This document shows, in pieces, positions 51,958 through 61,610 of a stretch of DNA of 64,000 nucleotides. Origin of the DNA: JADGQM01 sp964441945 (lineage in GTDB: Bacteria; Desulfobacterota; Syntrophobacteria; Syntrophobacterales; Syntrophobacteraceae); NCBI GenBank assembly GCA_964441945.1, contig CAYTWB010000008.1, positions 8,071 through 72,070 of the forward strand, in the 5' to 3' direction. The notes beneath the pieces are model-generated. The model was not told the DNA's origin. It was given only the letters and a program-made list of their open reading frames with translations, and did no database searches. Within the stretch, counting starts at the first letter, position 1; each line of letters begins with the position of its first letter. The position numbers and the translations under genes are program-made.

Positions 51958-53538
51958 ATGAGAATTCTTGTCTGTGACGGATTGCATGAGAGCGGCCTGG
52001 CGCTTTTCGATGCCGCGCAGGGCATCAGCGTGGATGCCCACGAGCAGCTGGCCCGGGAAGAACTGAAAGCCCGGATTCACGAATATGATGCCATGGTCAT
52101 TCGCAGCCGCACGCGCGTAACGGCGGAGCTGCTCGAACATGCCTCGCAGTTGAAGGTCATTGGCCGGGCTGGAACCGGCGTTGACAATATCGATATCAAG
52201 TCGGCGAGTGCACGGGGAATTCTCGTGATGAACACCCCCGGAGCCAATTCCATGGCTGCGGCCGAACACACACTCGCCCTCATGCTTTCGCTGGCCCGGT
52301 ATGTGCCTCAGGCCAACCAATCCATGCGCAGCGGACATTGGGACAAGAAGCATTTCTTGGGAACCGAGCTCTATGGGCAGACTCTCGGGATCATAGGCTT
52401 CGGAAAAATTGGGTCCATTGTGGCGGACCGGGCGCTCGGCATGAAGATGGAGGTCCTTTGTCACGATCCCTATGTCCTTGCGGAAGCGGCTGCAATCCAT
52501 GGAGTGGAACTGGTTCCGCTCAACGACCTCCTGGGTCGATCCGATTTTATAACGCTTCACACCCCTTTGACCAATGAAACGCGCAACGTGATCAACCGTG
52601 CCACCCTGTCGAAAATGAAAGCCGGCGTTCGCATCATCAACTGCGCCAGAGGAGGGCTGATCGATGAGGAAGCCCTCTACGAAGCCCTCGTGGAGGGACG
52701 GATCGGCGGCACCGCGCTGGACGTTTTCAATCAGGAGCCCCCTGTGGACAATCCCCTTCTTGCCCTGCCGAATGTGATCTGCACACCGCATCTCGGGGCA
52801 TCCAGCGTGCAGGCTCAGGTCAACGTGGCTCGGGCCATCGCTTCCCAGGTCCTGGATTACCTGCAGTTGGGCGTCATTCGCAACGCGGTGAACTTTCCCT
52901 CCATGCGTCCGAAAGACTTTGAGAAAATCCGGCCCTATCTGGTTTTGGCCGAGCGGCTGGGGAGCCTTCAGGGGCAGCTTTGCACTCCCGTCCACCGCCT
53001 GGAGATCGAATACAGCGGGCCAGACCTCCAGGAGGTGACCCTGCAACCCCTGACCCACACAGTCATCAAGGGACTTCTGGATCCCATCCTGGCCGAACGG
53101 GTGAATCTCGTGAACGCTCCGTTGCTCTTGAAGGAACGCCAGATCGATCTCGTTGCCGCCAGTCTGTCGACCACCAAGGGATATACCGGATTGATCACGG
53201 TGCGGGTGAAGGGGAAAAAGGGCGAATCTTCGGTTGCCGGTACGGTGTTTCCGGGCGAGGAAGTGCGGCTCGTCCGACTGAATGACTACCCTCTGGAGGC
53301 TGAACTGGAGGGGACCAATCTGATCATCCAGAATCTCGATAAACCTGGGACCATCGGCTTCATTGGGACAACTCTGGGCACTTTTCAAGTCAATATCGCC
53401 AACATGCATCTTGCCAGAACTCCCCAGAGAGACCGGGCGATCGCCATCATACGGCTGGACGACGAGGCGCCGCCGGAAGCCCTGGAAGCCCTCCTGAACC
53501 ACCCGAACATCGTTTCGGTGCAACAGGTCCGGCTGTAG
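51958..53538 (+). CDS. serA: D-3-phosphoglycerate dehydrogenase
   Basis: A 526-residue enzyme of the long SerA type. The catalytic and NAD domains show GRAGTGVDNID, LGIIGFGKIGSIVADRALG, NCARGGLIDEEAL and the His in TPHLGASSVQA; an allosteric-substrate-binding domain and a C-terminal ACT domain (NLDKPGTIGFIGTTLG) follow. It starts serine synthesis from 3-phosphoglycerate. ATG at 51958 gives MRILVCDGLHESG; it lies four bases behind livF, an unusual linkage of amino-acid uptake and serine synthesis. A terminator follows. Confidence 0.95.
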   Translation: MRILVCDGLHESGLALFDAAQGISVDAHEQLAREELKARIHEYDAMVIRSRTRVTAELLEHASQLKVIGRAGTGVDNIDIKSASARGILVMNTPGANSMAAAEHTLALMLSLARYVPQANQSMRSGHWDKKHFLGTELYGQTLGIIGFGKIGSIVADRALGMKMEVLCHDPYVLAEAAAIHGVELVPLNDLLGRSDFITLHTPLTNETRNVINRATLSKMKAGVRIINCARGGLIDEEALYEALVEGRIGGTALDVFNQEPPVDNPLLALPNVICTPHLGASSVQAQVNVARAIASQVLDYLQLGVIRNAVNFPSMRPKDFEKIRPYLVLAERLGSLQGQLCTPVHRLEIEYSGPDLQEVTLQPLTHTVIKGLLDPILAERVNLVNAPLLLKERQIDLVAASLSTTKGYTGLITVRVKGKKGESSVAGTVFPGEEVRLVRLNDYPLEAELEGTNLIIQNLDKPGTIGFIGTTLGTFQVNIANMHLARTPQRDRAIAIIRLDDEAPPEALEALLNHPNIVSVQQVRL

Positions 53539-53542
53539 CGCC

Positions 53543-53594
53543 ACCGGCTCCAGTCATTCCAGGAGAAGAGTTAGTCCTGGGAGCCCGGTTTTGG
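53543..53594 (+). terminator. Terminator of the liv-serA operon
   Basis: A nested hairpin: outer ACCGGCTCC / GGAGCCCGGT (one bulge) encloses inner CCAGGA / TCCTGG, and TTTT follows. It starts five bases after the serA stop. Confidence 0.65.
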
Positions 53595-53818
53595 TTCTAG
53601 CGTCTCCACCTTCGGGTTTGCAGGGCCTCTGTTGCGGTCTATAATTGAGTTACTAAGGAACGGATATCGGGTCCATCCTTTCAGATACCGGTGAATTCAA
53701 CAGGTCCTTCAATCCTCGACGGGATAAATGGTCTCACCACTTCAGAATGGAGGGAGCTCTCATCAGACCGCCAAGCGAGTGCCCGATGAATCCGGTCGGG
53801 TGATCGGGAGGAGCATTG

Positions 53819-55741
53819 ATGAACAGCGAAGTATGGATACTGATTCTCGAAGCAATGGCCGTCTACTTTCTGGTGCTCTGGGCTCATTCTCTGCGGCACC
53901 GGTTTGGGATGGCCCATTTCTATGCTTTGATCGGGGGAATTACGGCGGTCATGTCGTGGATAACCGATGCGGGAGTCAAGGTCCAGGTTGCCGGCATCAC
54001 TTTCATGGTTGGCTCCACCGTCTTCTACACCTCGCTTCTGCTGGGGGTATTTGTGGTGTATGTCTTCGACGGGCCTCGGGCGACGCGAATTGCGATCTCA
54101 ACCGTTGCCGGAGTGTCCATAATGGTGCCCCTGATTGCTCTGGTCCTGCACCTGCAGATGAAGATCTCCGGCCACCCGCTTCTCAGCTACGTACCTGTTC
54201 CCGACCTGAGGATAAACGCCTCTTCCGTGTTTGCCACCGTCCTGGACCTGGTCTTCCTGGCCATTGCATGGGAATATCTGGGGAAACCGAAGCTGGAGAT
54301 AAGGCTCTGCCTGAGGGCCTTCCTCACCCTGCTGGGGGTGATGTGGCTGGACGTTCTCCTGTTTGCAACCGGGGCCTTTGCCGGCAGCCCGGAATACCTG
54401 AACATCATGAAGGGTACGCTGTTCAGCCGCCTTGTCATTTCGGTGTTTGCCTTCCCGCTTCTTTACCTTTATCTGAGCTGGCAAAACAGAAAGAAGGGGA
54501 TTGTCATCGAGCATCGGCCGGTCCTGGCGATCCTCAAGGAAGTTGCCGAAGTCCGATTGGAGCTCAATCTGGCGCAGCGGGAAATCGAGCGCCGCATGCA
54601 GGCAGAGGAGGCCCTGCGCCAAAGCGAGGAGAAATTTTCACTGGCATTTCGGACCTCGCCTTACGCCATTGCGATCACTCGCCTGGAAGACGGCCGGTTT
54701 ATCGAGGTCAATGATGCCTTCACGTCAATCATGGGCTTCACGTGGGAGGAAGTGGCTTCCAGTTCACCGGTGAGTCTGATGTTGTGGGTGAACGAAGCAG
54801 ACCGGAAGCAAGTCGTGTCCACGCTGCTTGATGGCGGAACCGTTGCAGGCCGAGAGTTCTCATTCCGGAAGAAGAACGGGGAAATCATTGATGGCCTGCT
54901 CTCGGCCCGGATCATTCATCTCAACCAGGGACCCTGTATCCTGTCGAGCATCGATGATATCACCCTGCGCAAGCGTTCTGAAGCGGAACGGCTGAGACTG
55001 GAGCAGCGGATCCGGCAGGCTGAGAAGGCAGCAAGCCTGGGGCGAATGGCTGGGGCGATCGCTCACCATTTCAACAACCTGCTCGGGGCAGTGATGGGGA
55101 ACCTGGAACTCACTAAGGCGGTTCTGCCCCCTGACTCGAAGGCCGATGAATTCATTGCCCAGGCCATGCAGGCATCCAGGCGGGCTGCCGGGATCAGCCG
55201 GTCAATGCTCGCCACTCTCGGCCAGGCTGTCGGTACCAAAGCACCCATTCGCCTGACGGAGATCTGCCGTGAGGCCCTCCCGGCGCTTGCTGCCTCCCTG
55301 CCCGAAGGAGTGTGCCTGAAGATAGACCTGCCGGACGAAGGGCCGACGATCCTGGCCGATGCAGTGCAAATCCGCCAGGTCCTGAGCAACCTGGTGGTGA
55401 ATGCCGGGGAGGCCGTCGGTGATCGAGAAGGTGATGTGACCGTGGCCGTCGGCGTGATGCCGGCAGCCGACCTTCGTGGATCCAGGTTCCACCCGCCGGA
55501 CTGGGAGCCGACGGAGGAGGACTATGTCTGCCTTTCGGTTTCCGACACCGGTGTCGGGATGGACGCAGAAACCATGGAGAAGGCCTTTGACCCGTTCTTT
55601 ACCACCAAGTTCACCGGCCGTGGTTTGGGGCTGGCCGTGCTCCTGGGAGTGGTGAAGGGGCATGAGGGGGCGGTCATGGTGGAGAGTACCCCCGGCAGCG
55701 GCAGCGTTTTTCGCGTTCTCCTGCCCGTCTGCATCGAGTAG
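53819..55741 (+). CDS. Membrane sensor histidine kinase with N-terminal VUT-like membrane domain and PAS domain
   Basis: A 640-residue kinase. The first 220 residues have about seven hydrophobic spans of a kind resembling VUT/queuosine-transporter-type membrane domains (TFMVGSTVFYTSLLLGVFVVY, SMVPLIALVL). A PAS domain (about 265-385) precedes the phosphoacceptor AGAIAHHFNNLLGAVMGN (His near residue 420), of the HxFNN NtrB type, and a HATPase with NAGEAV, DTGVGMD and GRGLGLAVLLG. No response regulator adjacent; it converges on a hybrid kinase. TTG ATG at 53816/53819: the ATG is preferred, with GGGAGGAG upstream. The ligand sensed in the membrane is unknown. Confidence 0.85.
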   Translation: MNSEVWILILEAMAVYFLVLWAHSLRHRFGMAHFYALIGGITAVMSWITDAGVKVQVAGITFMVGSTVFYTSLLLGVFVVYVFDGPRATRIAISTVAGVSIMVPLIALVLHLQMKISGHPLLSYVPVPDLRINASSVFATVLDLVFLAIAWEYLGKPKLEIRLCLRAFLTLLGVMWLDVLLFATGAFAGSPEYLNIMKGTLFSRLVISVFAFPLLYLYLSWQNRKKGIVIEHRPVLAILKEVAEVRLELNLAQREIERRMQAEEALRQSEEKFSLAFRTSPYAIAITRLEDGRFIEVNDAFTSIMGFTWEEVASSSPVSLMLWVNEADRKQVVSTLLDGGTVAGREFSFRKKNGEIIDGLLSARIIHLNQGPCILSSIDDITLRKRSEAERLRLEQRIRQAEKAASLGRMAGAIAHHFNNLLGAVMGNLELTKAVLPPDSKADEFIAQAMQASRRAAGISRSMLATLGQAVGTKAPIRLTEICREALPALAASLPEGVCLKIDLPDEGPTILADAVQIRQVLSNLVVNAGEAVGDREGDVTVAVGVMPAADLRGSRFHPPDWEPTEEDYVCLSVSDTGVGMDAETMEKAFDPFFTTKFTGRGLGLAVLLGVVKGHEGAVMVESTPGSGSVFRVLLPVCIE

Positions 55742-55765
55742 TTGCGGCCGCCTCTCGTTCCACCG

Positions 55766-58700
55766 TCAGTCGCTTCTTGTCCGTGGCTCGGCATATTGCT
55801 CAATCGCTGCAAGCAGGCCCTTTTTGTCGATGGGCTTGGTGAGGTGTGCGGTGCATCCGGCATCGAGGCTCTTCTGCTTTTCATCGGCAAAGGCGTGGGC
55901 TGTCAGTGCGATGACAGGGGTTGGCTTTCGCCCTTTTTCCATCTCCCATTTCCGGATTTCCCGTGTAGCCGTATAACCGTCCATGAGCGGCATCTGAACG
56001 TCCATCAACACCAGATCGTAAGACCCTGTCGTGAACCGTTGAAGCGCTATCAATCCGTTTTCCGCATCATCGATGATCCAGGGGGTCCTCTTGAGATAGA
56101 CATGAACCAACACCCGGTTCTCCTCGGTATCTTCCACCAGGAGAATCCGCATTGGCGCAGGCGTTCCCATGCGGGAGGGTCCCGGAATGTCCATGGGGGC
56201 CCATCCGGGCGGCTCAGGGGCACTCTCAGTCTCAAGGCGGGCACCTACTGCCAGGGCGCTGTCAGGAACCGTGGAATACCCAGCGGTTTTTTCTCCACGG
56301 TCAATTCCAAACGGCACCTGCACCGTGAAAACGCTTCCACGGCCCACAGTGCTTTCCACCTGAATGCTTCCCCCCATCAATTCCGTCAGGTGCCTGGAGA
56401 TGGTGAGGCCCAGTCCGGATCCTCCAAACTGCCGTGTGATGGAGGAGTCCGCCTGGGTGAAGCGTTCAAAAATATGGCCCAGTCTATCTTCTTCGATGCC
56501 GATTCCCGTATCCTCGACGGAAAAGGAGAGAAGAGCTTCAGAGGCTTCATCCGGGGTCTCAGAAGGAGGAGCGAGCCGGAGGCCGGTCGTCTCACGATCC
56601 GTGTTTGCCTCACATTGCCGGACGCTGAGGGTTACTGTTCCCCTGGGAGTGAATTTGATGGCATTGGCGATCAGGTTCAAGAGGATCTGACGCAGGCGTT
56701 CGGCATCTCCGATGAGTGCAGCGGGAACATCGGGGGCGACGTTTGTGCTCAGATCGATGCCTTTCTCGACGGCAGGCACCCGCATCAGCTCGACGAGACG
56801 GTGGATCAATTCGGGGAGACTGAATGGGGTCTTCTCCAGTTCGACCTGCCCGGCTTCGATTTTTGAAAGGTCCAGGATATCGTTGATCAGGCTCAGAAGC
56901 GTGGTGCCGGATTTCTTGAAGATCTGTACATAGGAGCGTTGCTCGGGATTGAGGTCCGTTTCACACAGCAGGTCCGCCATTCCGAGCAGGGTATTCAGGG
57001 GAGTGCGGATCTCGTGGCTCATGTGTGCCAGGAATTCACCCTTGGCCGCATTGGCCGCTTCGGCCGCCTGCTTTGCTGCGCGCAGGTCCTCCTCGAGTTT
57101 CCGTTGCACGGTGATGTCCCGGAGTATCCCTACGGCATGCCAGCCTCCCTTCAGTGAGACTCCCGCCAGCGACACGGCTACTGCAATCTCCCGGCCGTCT
57201 TTGTGCCTGGCGAACAATTCGAGCGTTTTGCCCACAGCATTGCCTCGGCCTGTGCGCTGGAAATCGGGGAAGGCCGTGAGATATTCATCCTTATAGCGTT
57301 CCGGAGCCAGTTGTTCGTGAAGGTCTTTCCCGAGCACTTCTTCGGCGCGATACCCCAGGATCTTTTCGGCTGCGGGGTTCCAGTAGGTGATGGCGCCCTG
57401 GGGATCCATCATCAGGATGGCATCGTAGGCGGAATCCGTAATGCAGCGTAACCGTTCTTCAGCCTCTCTGCGTTCCGTAATGTCCTCGACCATAGCCAGA
57501 TGATGCGGATTCTCTCCAGTTTCCACGATCACAGGCGCAACCGTCAGGCTGATCCAGATTGGAGAGCCGTCGGGCCGGACATAGCGCTTGTTCATCTGGT
57601 AGCCGGGGATTTCCCCGGCATTGAGCTGCGCCATTTTGTTCAGCTGTTCCGGCAGATCATCCGGATGAGTGATTTGAATCCAGTCGATGGAAGTCAGCTC
57701 CTCCCGTGTCCGGCCCACGATTCGTGCAAAGCGCTCGTTGACCTCGCTAATGCGGGCTGTGACAGAGTCGGCCAGTGCCACCCCCAGAGGCGCCTGTTCG
57801 ACCATGGCCCGGAATAGCGCCTCAGACTTCGCCACCTGCGCCAGGGCTTTTTCGGTTTGGTACTGAGCGGCAGCCAGCTCAGTGGTGCGCTCCTCGACCT
57901 TCTGTTCCAGATGAATGTTCAGGTCGCGAAGGGCCCCTTCGGCGGTCTTCAGCTCTTCATTCTTGCGCTGAATCACGGCGGTTCGACCGGTCATGCCAAG
58001 CATCAGGACCTGCAGGAGGGTAACGAACATGAGGCCGGCCATCCCTACCGCCCAGGCGACCCACGGCCTGTGTTCCTGGCGATACCTTTCTGTGGTGTAA
58101 ACCGACAGCTCCCAGTCTCGATCTCCCATGCGAAGGGGGTTTTTCCAGGGAGCAGCCTTGGGCAACGGGACGCCGGCGGAGCTGCGTGAGTGAGAACCGT
58201 ACAGCAGTGTCCGGCCGGCTGGTGCATAGGGGTCGACCAACTGAAATACCAGCCCGGAGGGTACCTGGTCCCGAGTGGCGATCTCGATCATTTCATCGAC
58301 CTTGACCACCGCCACCGCAAAGCCGAACAGACGGCCTTCCCGGTCTTCACCCCCCGCTGCCTGCGCCCCGCGGACCGGCAGGAGTTCCAGGATGCCGATC
58401 CTTTGCTGCTCTTCCTGCACCAGGCGGATGGGCGCTGTTACCGCCATGCTGTTCGAGGCCCGCGCCCGGTCGATGGCATCGCGGCGAACCGGTTCGGAAT
58501 AGATGTCGTAGCCCAGGGCCGGCTGGTTGCTGGCCAGCGGCACGATGTAGCGAACCGCCACATACTCGGGCCGGGTTGCGGCACGCACGAGCTGTTTCTG
58601 ACTATCGCGTTCGGTGATCTGGTAGGGGCCCAGCGGAGACAGCGTGCTCATCATCCGCTCGAAGGCCGGCCGGTTTTCTTCGGCGATCAGGTCGTTGAAG

Positions 58701-59569
58701 CTCAACGCGAAAATGTCCGGGTTGTCCTGCAGGGTGATGCGCGTGAACTGCTCGAATTGTCCGAAGCTGAACTCCGGTATGGCCTCGATAAAATGGCGCA
58801 ATGATGAGAGCACCTCCCGGTGCGAGATCAGCCGGTCATCGATGCGCTCGGCAATCTTGTCACTACTGGCCTTGATCTGAATGTCCTGCGCCTGCTGTTC
58901 CCACTGTGAAGCGCCGTAGAACGCCGCTACAACCAGGGCAAGTGCCAGCAGCATCGGAGCGAGGATGCGCCGCCGCCGCTCATGCCACAGATCGTTTTGC
59001 CTGTTGAGCAGACACAAGGTTAGCGGTGCAAATACCAGAATGCCCAGGACATCGCCGACATACCAGTTCCACCAGGTAAAAGGGGCCCCGGCGGGCTCGA
59101 TCACGCCGAAGAGCTGAAGCCCCGCTACACTGATCGTGGCTGACATCATGCCGGCCAACACGCCTCCAAGCAGCAGAAAGGCGAATACGTCCTGCTCGCG
59201 CTCCAACTGCCTCCAGGCGGGTCCCTGCCATCGATTCACGAGATAGCATCCGAGCCAGGCCTGAACCGTAGCACCGGCGGCAATCACCGCCGCTACGGCC
59301 ACCGTGGCCCCACTCAGCGTGCCGCCCAGCCAGGCATGCGACAGATTCAGCAGGGCAGAGCCTATCCAGACGGCGAGCAACGCCCCGCGCCCAAACCAGA
59401 GCCCACACGCCAACGCAAACCCGGCAGCCGGAAACACCGGGCTGGCATAACCCGGTGGAATGGCCAGCGTCAGACCCGCCGCCCCCAGGATCACATAAGC
59501 CGGGGCCAGAAGTATCACCCATTGGAGCATTCTGGTCATATTGAGCGTGTTATTCGAATCTTCCGTCAT
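55766..59569 (-). CDS. Large hybrid sensor kinase (MASE1-CHASE-PAS-PAS-HisKA-HATPase-REC)
   Basis: A 1267-residue membrane hybrid kinase. A MASE1-like membrane part (about 15-210; PPGYASPVFPAAGFALACGL) is followed by a periplasmic CHASE domain (LRHFIEAIPEFSFGQFEQF), another membrane span near residue 510, two PAS domains (VNERFARIVGRTREEL; AITYWNPAAEKILGYRAEEV), HisKA (HMSHEIRTPLNTLLGMADLL), HATPase (FGGSGLGLTISRHLTELMGG) and a C-terminal receiver with LMDVQMPLMDG. No Hpt domain is seen, so a separate phosphotransfer protein is expected. Its 3' end lies 24 bases from the membrane kinase stop. A minus-strand TATAAT at 59651-59646 is a possible -10. Confidence 0.9.
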   Translation of the reverse strand: MTEDSNNTLNMTRMLQWVILLAPAYVILGAAGLTLAIPPGYASPVFPAAGFALACGLWFGRGALLAVWIGSALLNLSHAWLGGTLSGATVAVAAVIAAGATVQAWLGCYLVNRWQGPAWRQLEREQDVFAFLLLGGVLAGMMSATISVAGLQLFGVIEPAGAPFTWWNWYVGDVLGILVFAPLTLCLLNRQNDLWHERRRRILAPMLLALALVVAAFYGASQWEQQAQDIQIKASSDKIAERIDDRLISHREVLSSLRHFIEAIPEFSFGQFEQFTRITLQDNPDIFALSFNDLIAEENRPAFERMMSTLSPLGPYQITERDSQKQLVRAATRPEYVAVRYIVPLASNQPALGYDIYSEPVRRDAIDRARASNSMAVTAPIRLVQEEQQRIGILELLPVRGAQAAGGEDREGRLFGFAVAVVKVDEMIEIATRDQVPSGLVFQLVDPYAPAGRTLLYGSHSRSSAGVPLPKAAPWKNPLRMGDRDWELSVYTTERYRQEHRPWVAWAVGMAGLMFVTLLQVLMLGMTGRTAVIQRKNEELKTAEGALRDLNIHLEQKVEERTTELAAAQYQTEKALAQVAKSEALFRAMVEQAPLGVALADSVTARISEVNERFARIVGRTREELTSIDWIQITHPDDLPEQLNKMAQLNAGEIPGYQMNKRYVRPDGSPIWISLTVAPVIVETGENPHHLAMVEDITERREAEERLRCITDSAYDAILMMDPQGAITYWNPAAEKILGYRAEEVLGKDLHEQLAPERYKDEYLTAFPDFQRTGRGNAVGKTLELFARHKDGREIAVAVSLAGVSLKGGWHAVGILRDITVQRKLEEDLRAAKQAAEAANAAKGEFLAHMSHEIRTPLNTLLGMADLLCETDLNPEQRSYVQIFKKSGTTLLSLINDILDLSKIEAGQVELEKTPFSLPELIHRLVELMRVPAVEKGIDLSTNVAPDVPAALIGDAERLRQILLNLIANAIKFTPRGTVTLSVRQCEANTDRETTGLRLAPPSETPDEASEALLSFSVEDTGIGIEEDRLGHIFERFTQADSSITRQFGGSGLGLTISRHLTELMGGSIQVESTVGRGSVFTVQVPFGIDRGEKTAGYSTVPDSALAVGARLETESAPEPPGWAPMDIPGPSRMGTPAPMRILLVEDTEENRVLVHVYLKRTPWIIDDAENGLIALQRFTTGSYDLVLMDVQMPLMDGYTATREIRKWEMEKGRKPTPVIALTAHAFADEKQKSLDAGCTAHLTKPIDKKGLLAAIEQYAEPRTRSD

Positions 59570-59978
59570 ATGCCCATCTCACGATGATTCTGTTCCCGCC
59601 TGACAGGCAGGGGTATTCCGTATTTCAAAACCGGGGATCGATGATATTATACTGTGAAAGGGAAAAGATGATACCTTTTGTCATGATAGCCGCAGGGTGA
59701 AATCCGGATATCCCTCACCTTTCAGCCTGAACGACAGTCGGAACCTCGATGAAGTGCGCTGCAAGTGTGAGCGGCTCGATTTTAGTTCTGTAGAAAATAT
59801 CTGGCCAGCCGTCCAAATATTTCGTGATTTTTTCATCATTTTGGCATACTTGTCTTGGAAAAACGTGTCATGACTCTATCCCAGTTGAATACATCATGCA
59901 TGGGATCGAGTGTGATGGCTGCAAGGTTGCTTTGTAGTGGGCATAGAGTTGAATGGAGGAGAATAAGGAGGACCAGCC
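59570..59978. other. Divergent region between the hybrid kinase and ankyrin-protein genes
   Basis: About 410 AT-richer bases without a gene. A perfect TATAAT on the minus strand at 59646-59651, with a poor -35 (GTATCA), may be the hybrid kinase promoter, with a 70-base leader. No clear promoter was seen for the ankyrin gene. Confidence 0.45.
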
Positions 59979-60833
59979 ATGAGAGGGAACCAATTCAGCG
60001 TCTCCGCACTGTGCGCCTGTTTCATGATTGTAACAGCCGGACTGGCATTTGCCTCAGATGAAAGTCTATCCCTGTCCTCTAGGATGCGGGACGAAGATGC
60101 CGTACTGAAGACCCTTAACCCGCAGGAACGCCAATCGAGGTTGGATTCTCGGCTGCTCCGGGCGGCTCGGCACGGCCGTGTGGAATGGGCGAATTACTGT
60201 CTCCAAAAGGGGGCAAACGTGAACACCGCAGACGGTGAGCAAATGACTCCCCTCATGTATGCGGCCCTGCTGGGACAAAGAGAAATCGTCAGCCTGCTCA
60301 TCAACGCCGGGGCCGATCTTGATGCGGCTGATGTTCAGGGAGTGAGCGCCCTGATGCATGCGAGTTGGAGTGGGCATGTAGAGATAGCAAACGACTTGAT
60401 CGAGGCGGGGGCCCTTGTCAACCTGAAAGAGATTACGTATTCAAGGCGGTTCAAAAAAAGAGCCAGCGATGCGTTGATGGCCGCCTCCGCCGGCGGGAGT
60501 GCCGAAACCGTGCAATTGCTTCTGGCGAACGGCGCCAACGTAGACCAACAGGATGACGACGGTGAGTCGGCTTTGTTCCATGCAGTCCGAAAAAATGATC
60601 GCAGAGTCATTTCTATGCTTCTGAACGGTGGAGCCTGGATCGAATCCCGGGACAAATATCGATTGACCCCGCTTATGGCTGCAGCCATTTATGCTGACCC
60701 TGAAACCGTCAGACTGCTGCTGCGGTATGGAGCGAACCGAAATGCGGTCGATATGAACAAGCTGACCGCGGCCGAATATGCCAAACAGCTTGGGCGAAAT
60801 GATATATACTTGGTCCTGTCGGATAGTCCGTAG
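59979..60833 (+). CDS. Exported ankyrin-repeat protein
   Basis: A 284-residue protein with a signal peptide (SVSALCACFMIVTAGLAFAS) and about six ankyrin repeats from residue 60 on: NYCLQKGANVNTADG, TPLMYAALLGQREIVSLLIN, ALMHASWSGHVEIANDLIE, ALMAASAGGSAETVQLLLA, ALFHAVRKNDRRVISMLLN and TPLMAAAIYADPETVRLLLR. Such periplasmic ankyrin proteins bind protein partners; in bacteria one known role is with catalase or in binding of outer-membrane proteins, but here the partner is unknown. GGAGGACCAGCC lies upstream. Single-gene unit. Confidence 0.85.
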   Translation: MRGNQFSVSALCACFMIVTAGLAFASDESLSLSSRMRDEDAVLKTLNPQERQSRLDSRLLRAARHGRVEWANYCLQKGANVNTADGEQMTPLMYAALLGQREIVSLLINAGADLDAADVQGVSALMHASWSGHVEIANDLIEAGALVNLKEITYSRRFKKRASDALMAASAGGSAETVQLLLANGANVDQQDDDGESALFHAVRKNDRRVISMLLNGGAWIESRDKYRLTPLMAAAIYADPETVRLLLRYGANRNAVDMNKLTAAEYAKQLGRNDIYLVLSDSP

Positions 60834-61155
60834 TACCACACGGAAAATCCTTGAGTCGACCCGCATGGGCGTTTGCCGGGGTGCCAGTGTGAGCAAGTCC
60901 TGAGATAGTTTCGAAGAGGTCCCACGCCGGCTGGTCCGCTCAGAAGGGAATCGCTGCCGCCCGGGCTTGCCTGGTAAGGCTTCACCGGGCCGCCTGCGAG
61001 ACTGGAGGGGAAAAACGATTTCCTCCAGGCCTATACCGATGAACCCGATGCCACGAAAACAATCGATGGGCGGGGGAGTCCTTGGTGCGGTCTCTCGACC
61101 GGAATGAAGTAGGGTGCTTCAGATACCCTTCTGAGCAGTCCGGAAAACTCCCCCC
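60834..61155. other. Intergenic region between the ankyrin gene and CBS genes
   Basis: About 320 bases between convergent genes with no gene, clear terminator or repeat recognised. Confidence 0.4.
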
Positions 61156-61596
61156 TCAGCTGGGGAGTGTCCATTCGGGCGGCATCTTCAGGATCTGTTC
61201 GAAATGGCCGCTTTCAATTCCCGACATGTAACGCACAATGTCAAAACTGGACAGGATGCCGATCGGGCGCCTCGGACCTGCATGCGGATCAACGATGATC
61301 AGGTGTTCGAATCGGGTCCTTTGCATCAAGTCGATAGCCGTCTCAATCGGCCATTGGGGGTCGATCTCAAAACGATAAGGTCGCATCACCTCTTCAGCCC
61401 GTATCCGATCCAGGTCTTCCCCATAGAAGCGAATAAGCGCCAGTCGGGAAACCAGCCCCCACACCTCACCGGCTTCATGTACCACCACTACGGGACGGAA
61501 TTGATTTGCCTTCATCATCAGGACCACATCCGTAACACTGTCGTCCGGATAGCAGAAGATGATGTCTCGATCCATGAGGTCGTAGACTCGGATCAC
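61156..61596 (-). CDS. CBS-domain protein (third of three)
   Basis: A 146-residue protein consisting of a CBS pair (YDLMDRDIIFCYPDDSVTDV to WGLVSRLALIRF; AEEVMRPYRFEID to GILSSFDIVRYM). CBS pairs usually sense adenosine nucleotides. The GTG start at 61596 has AGGAAAGG upstream. It is 15 bases downstream of the second CBS gene, same strand, so the three CBS genes and possibly mreB form one transcript. Confidence 0.86.
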   Translation of the reverse strand: MIRVYDLMDRDIIFCYPDDSVTDVVLMMKANQFRPVVVVHEAGEVWGLVSRLALIRFYGEDLDRIRAEEVMRPYRFEIDPQWPIETAIDLMQRTRFEHLIIVDPHAGPRRPIGILSSFDIVRYMSGIESGHFEQILKMPPEWTLPS

Positions 61597-61610
61597 GGTT
61601 GTTGCCTTTC

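Noticed and set aside
51781..53544. A 587-residue minus-strand frame opposite serA.
   Set aside because: Antisense shadow of serA; no family features.
61290..61320. GTTCGAATC, a tRNA T-loop-like sequence.
   Set aside because: It lies inside a CBS-domain gene and no cloverleaf can be folded around it.
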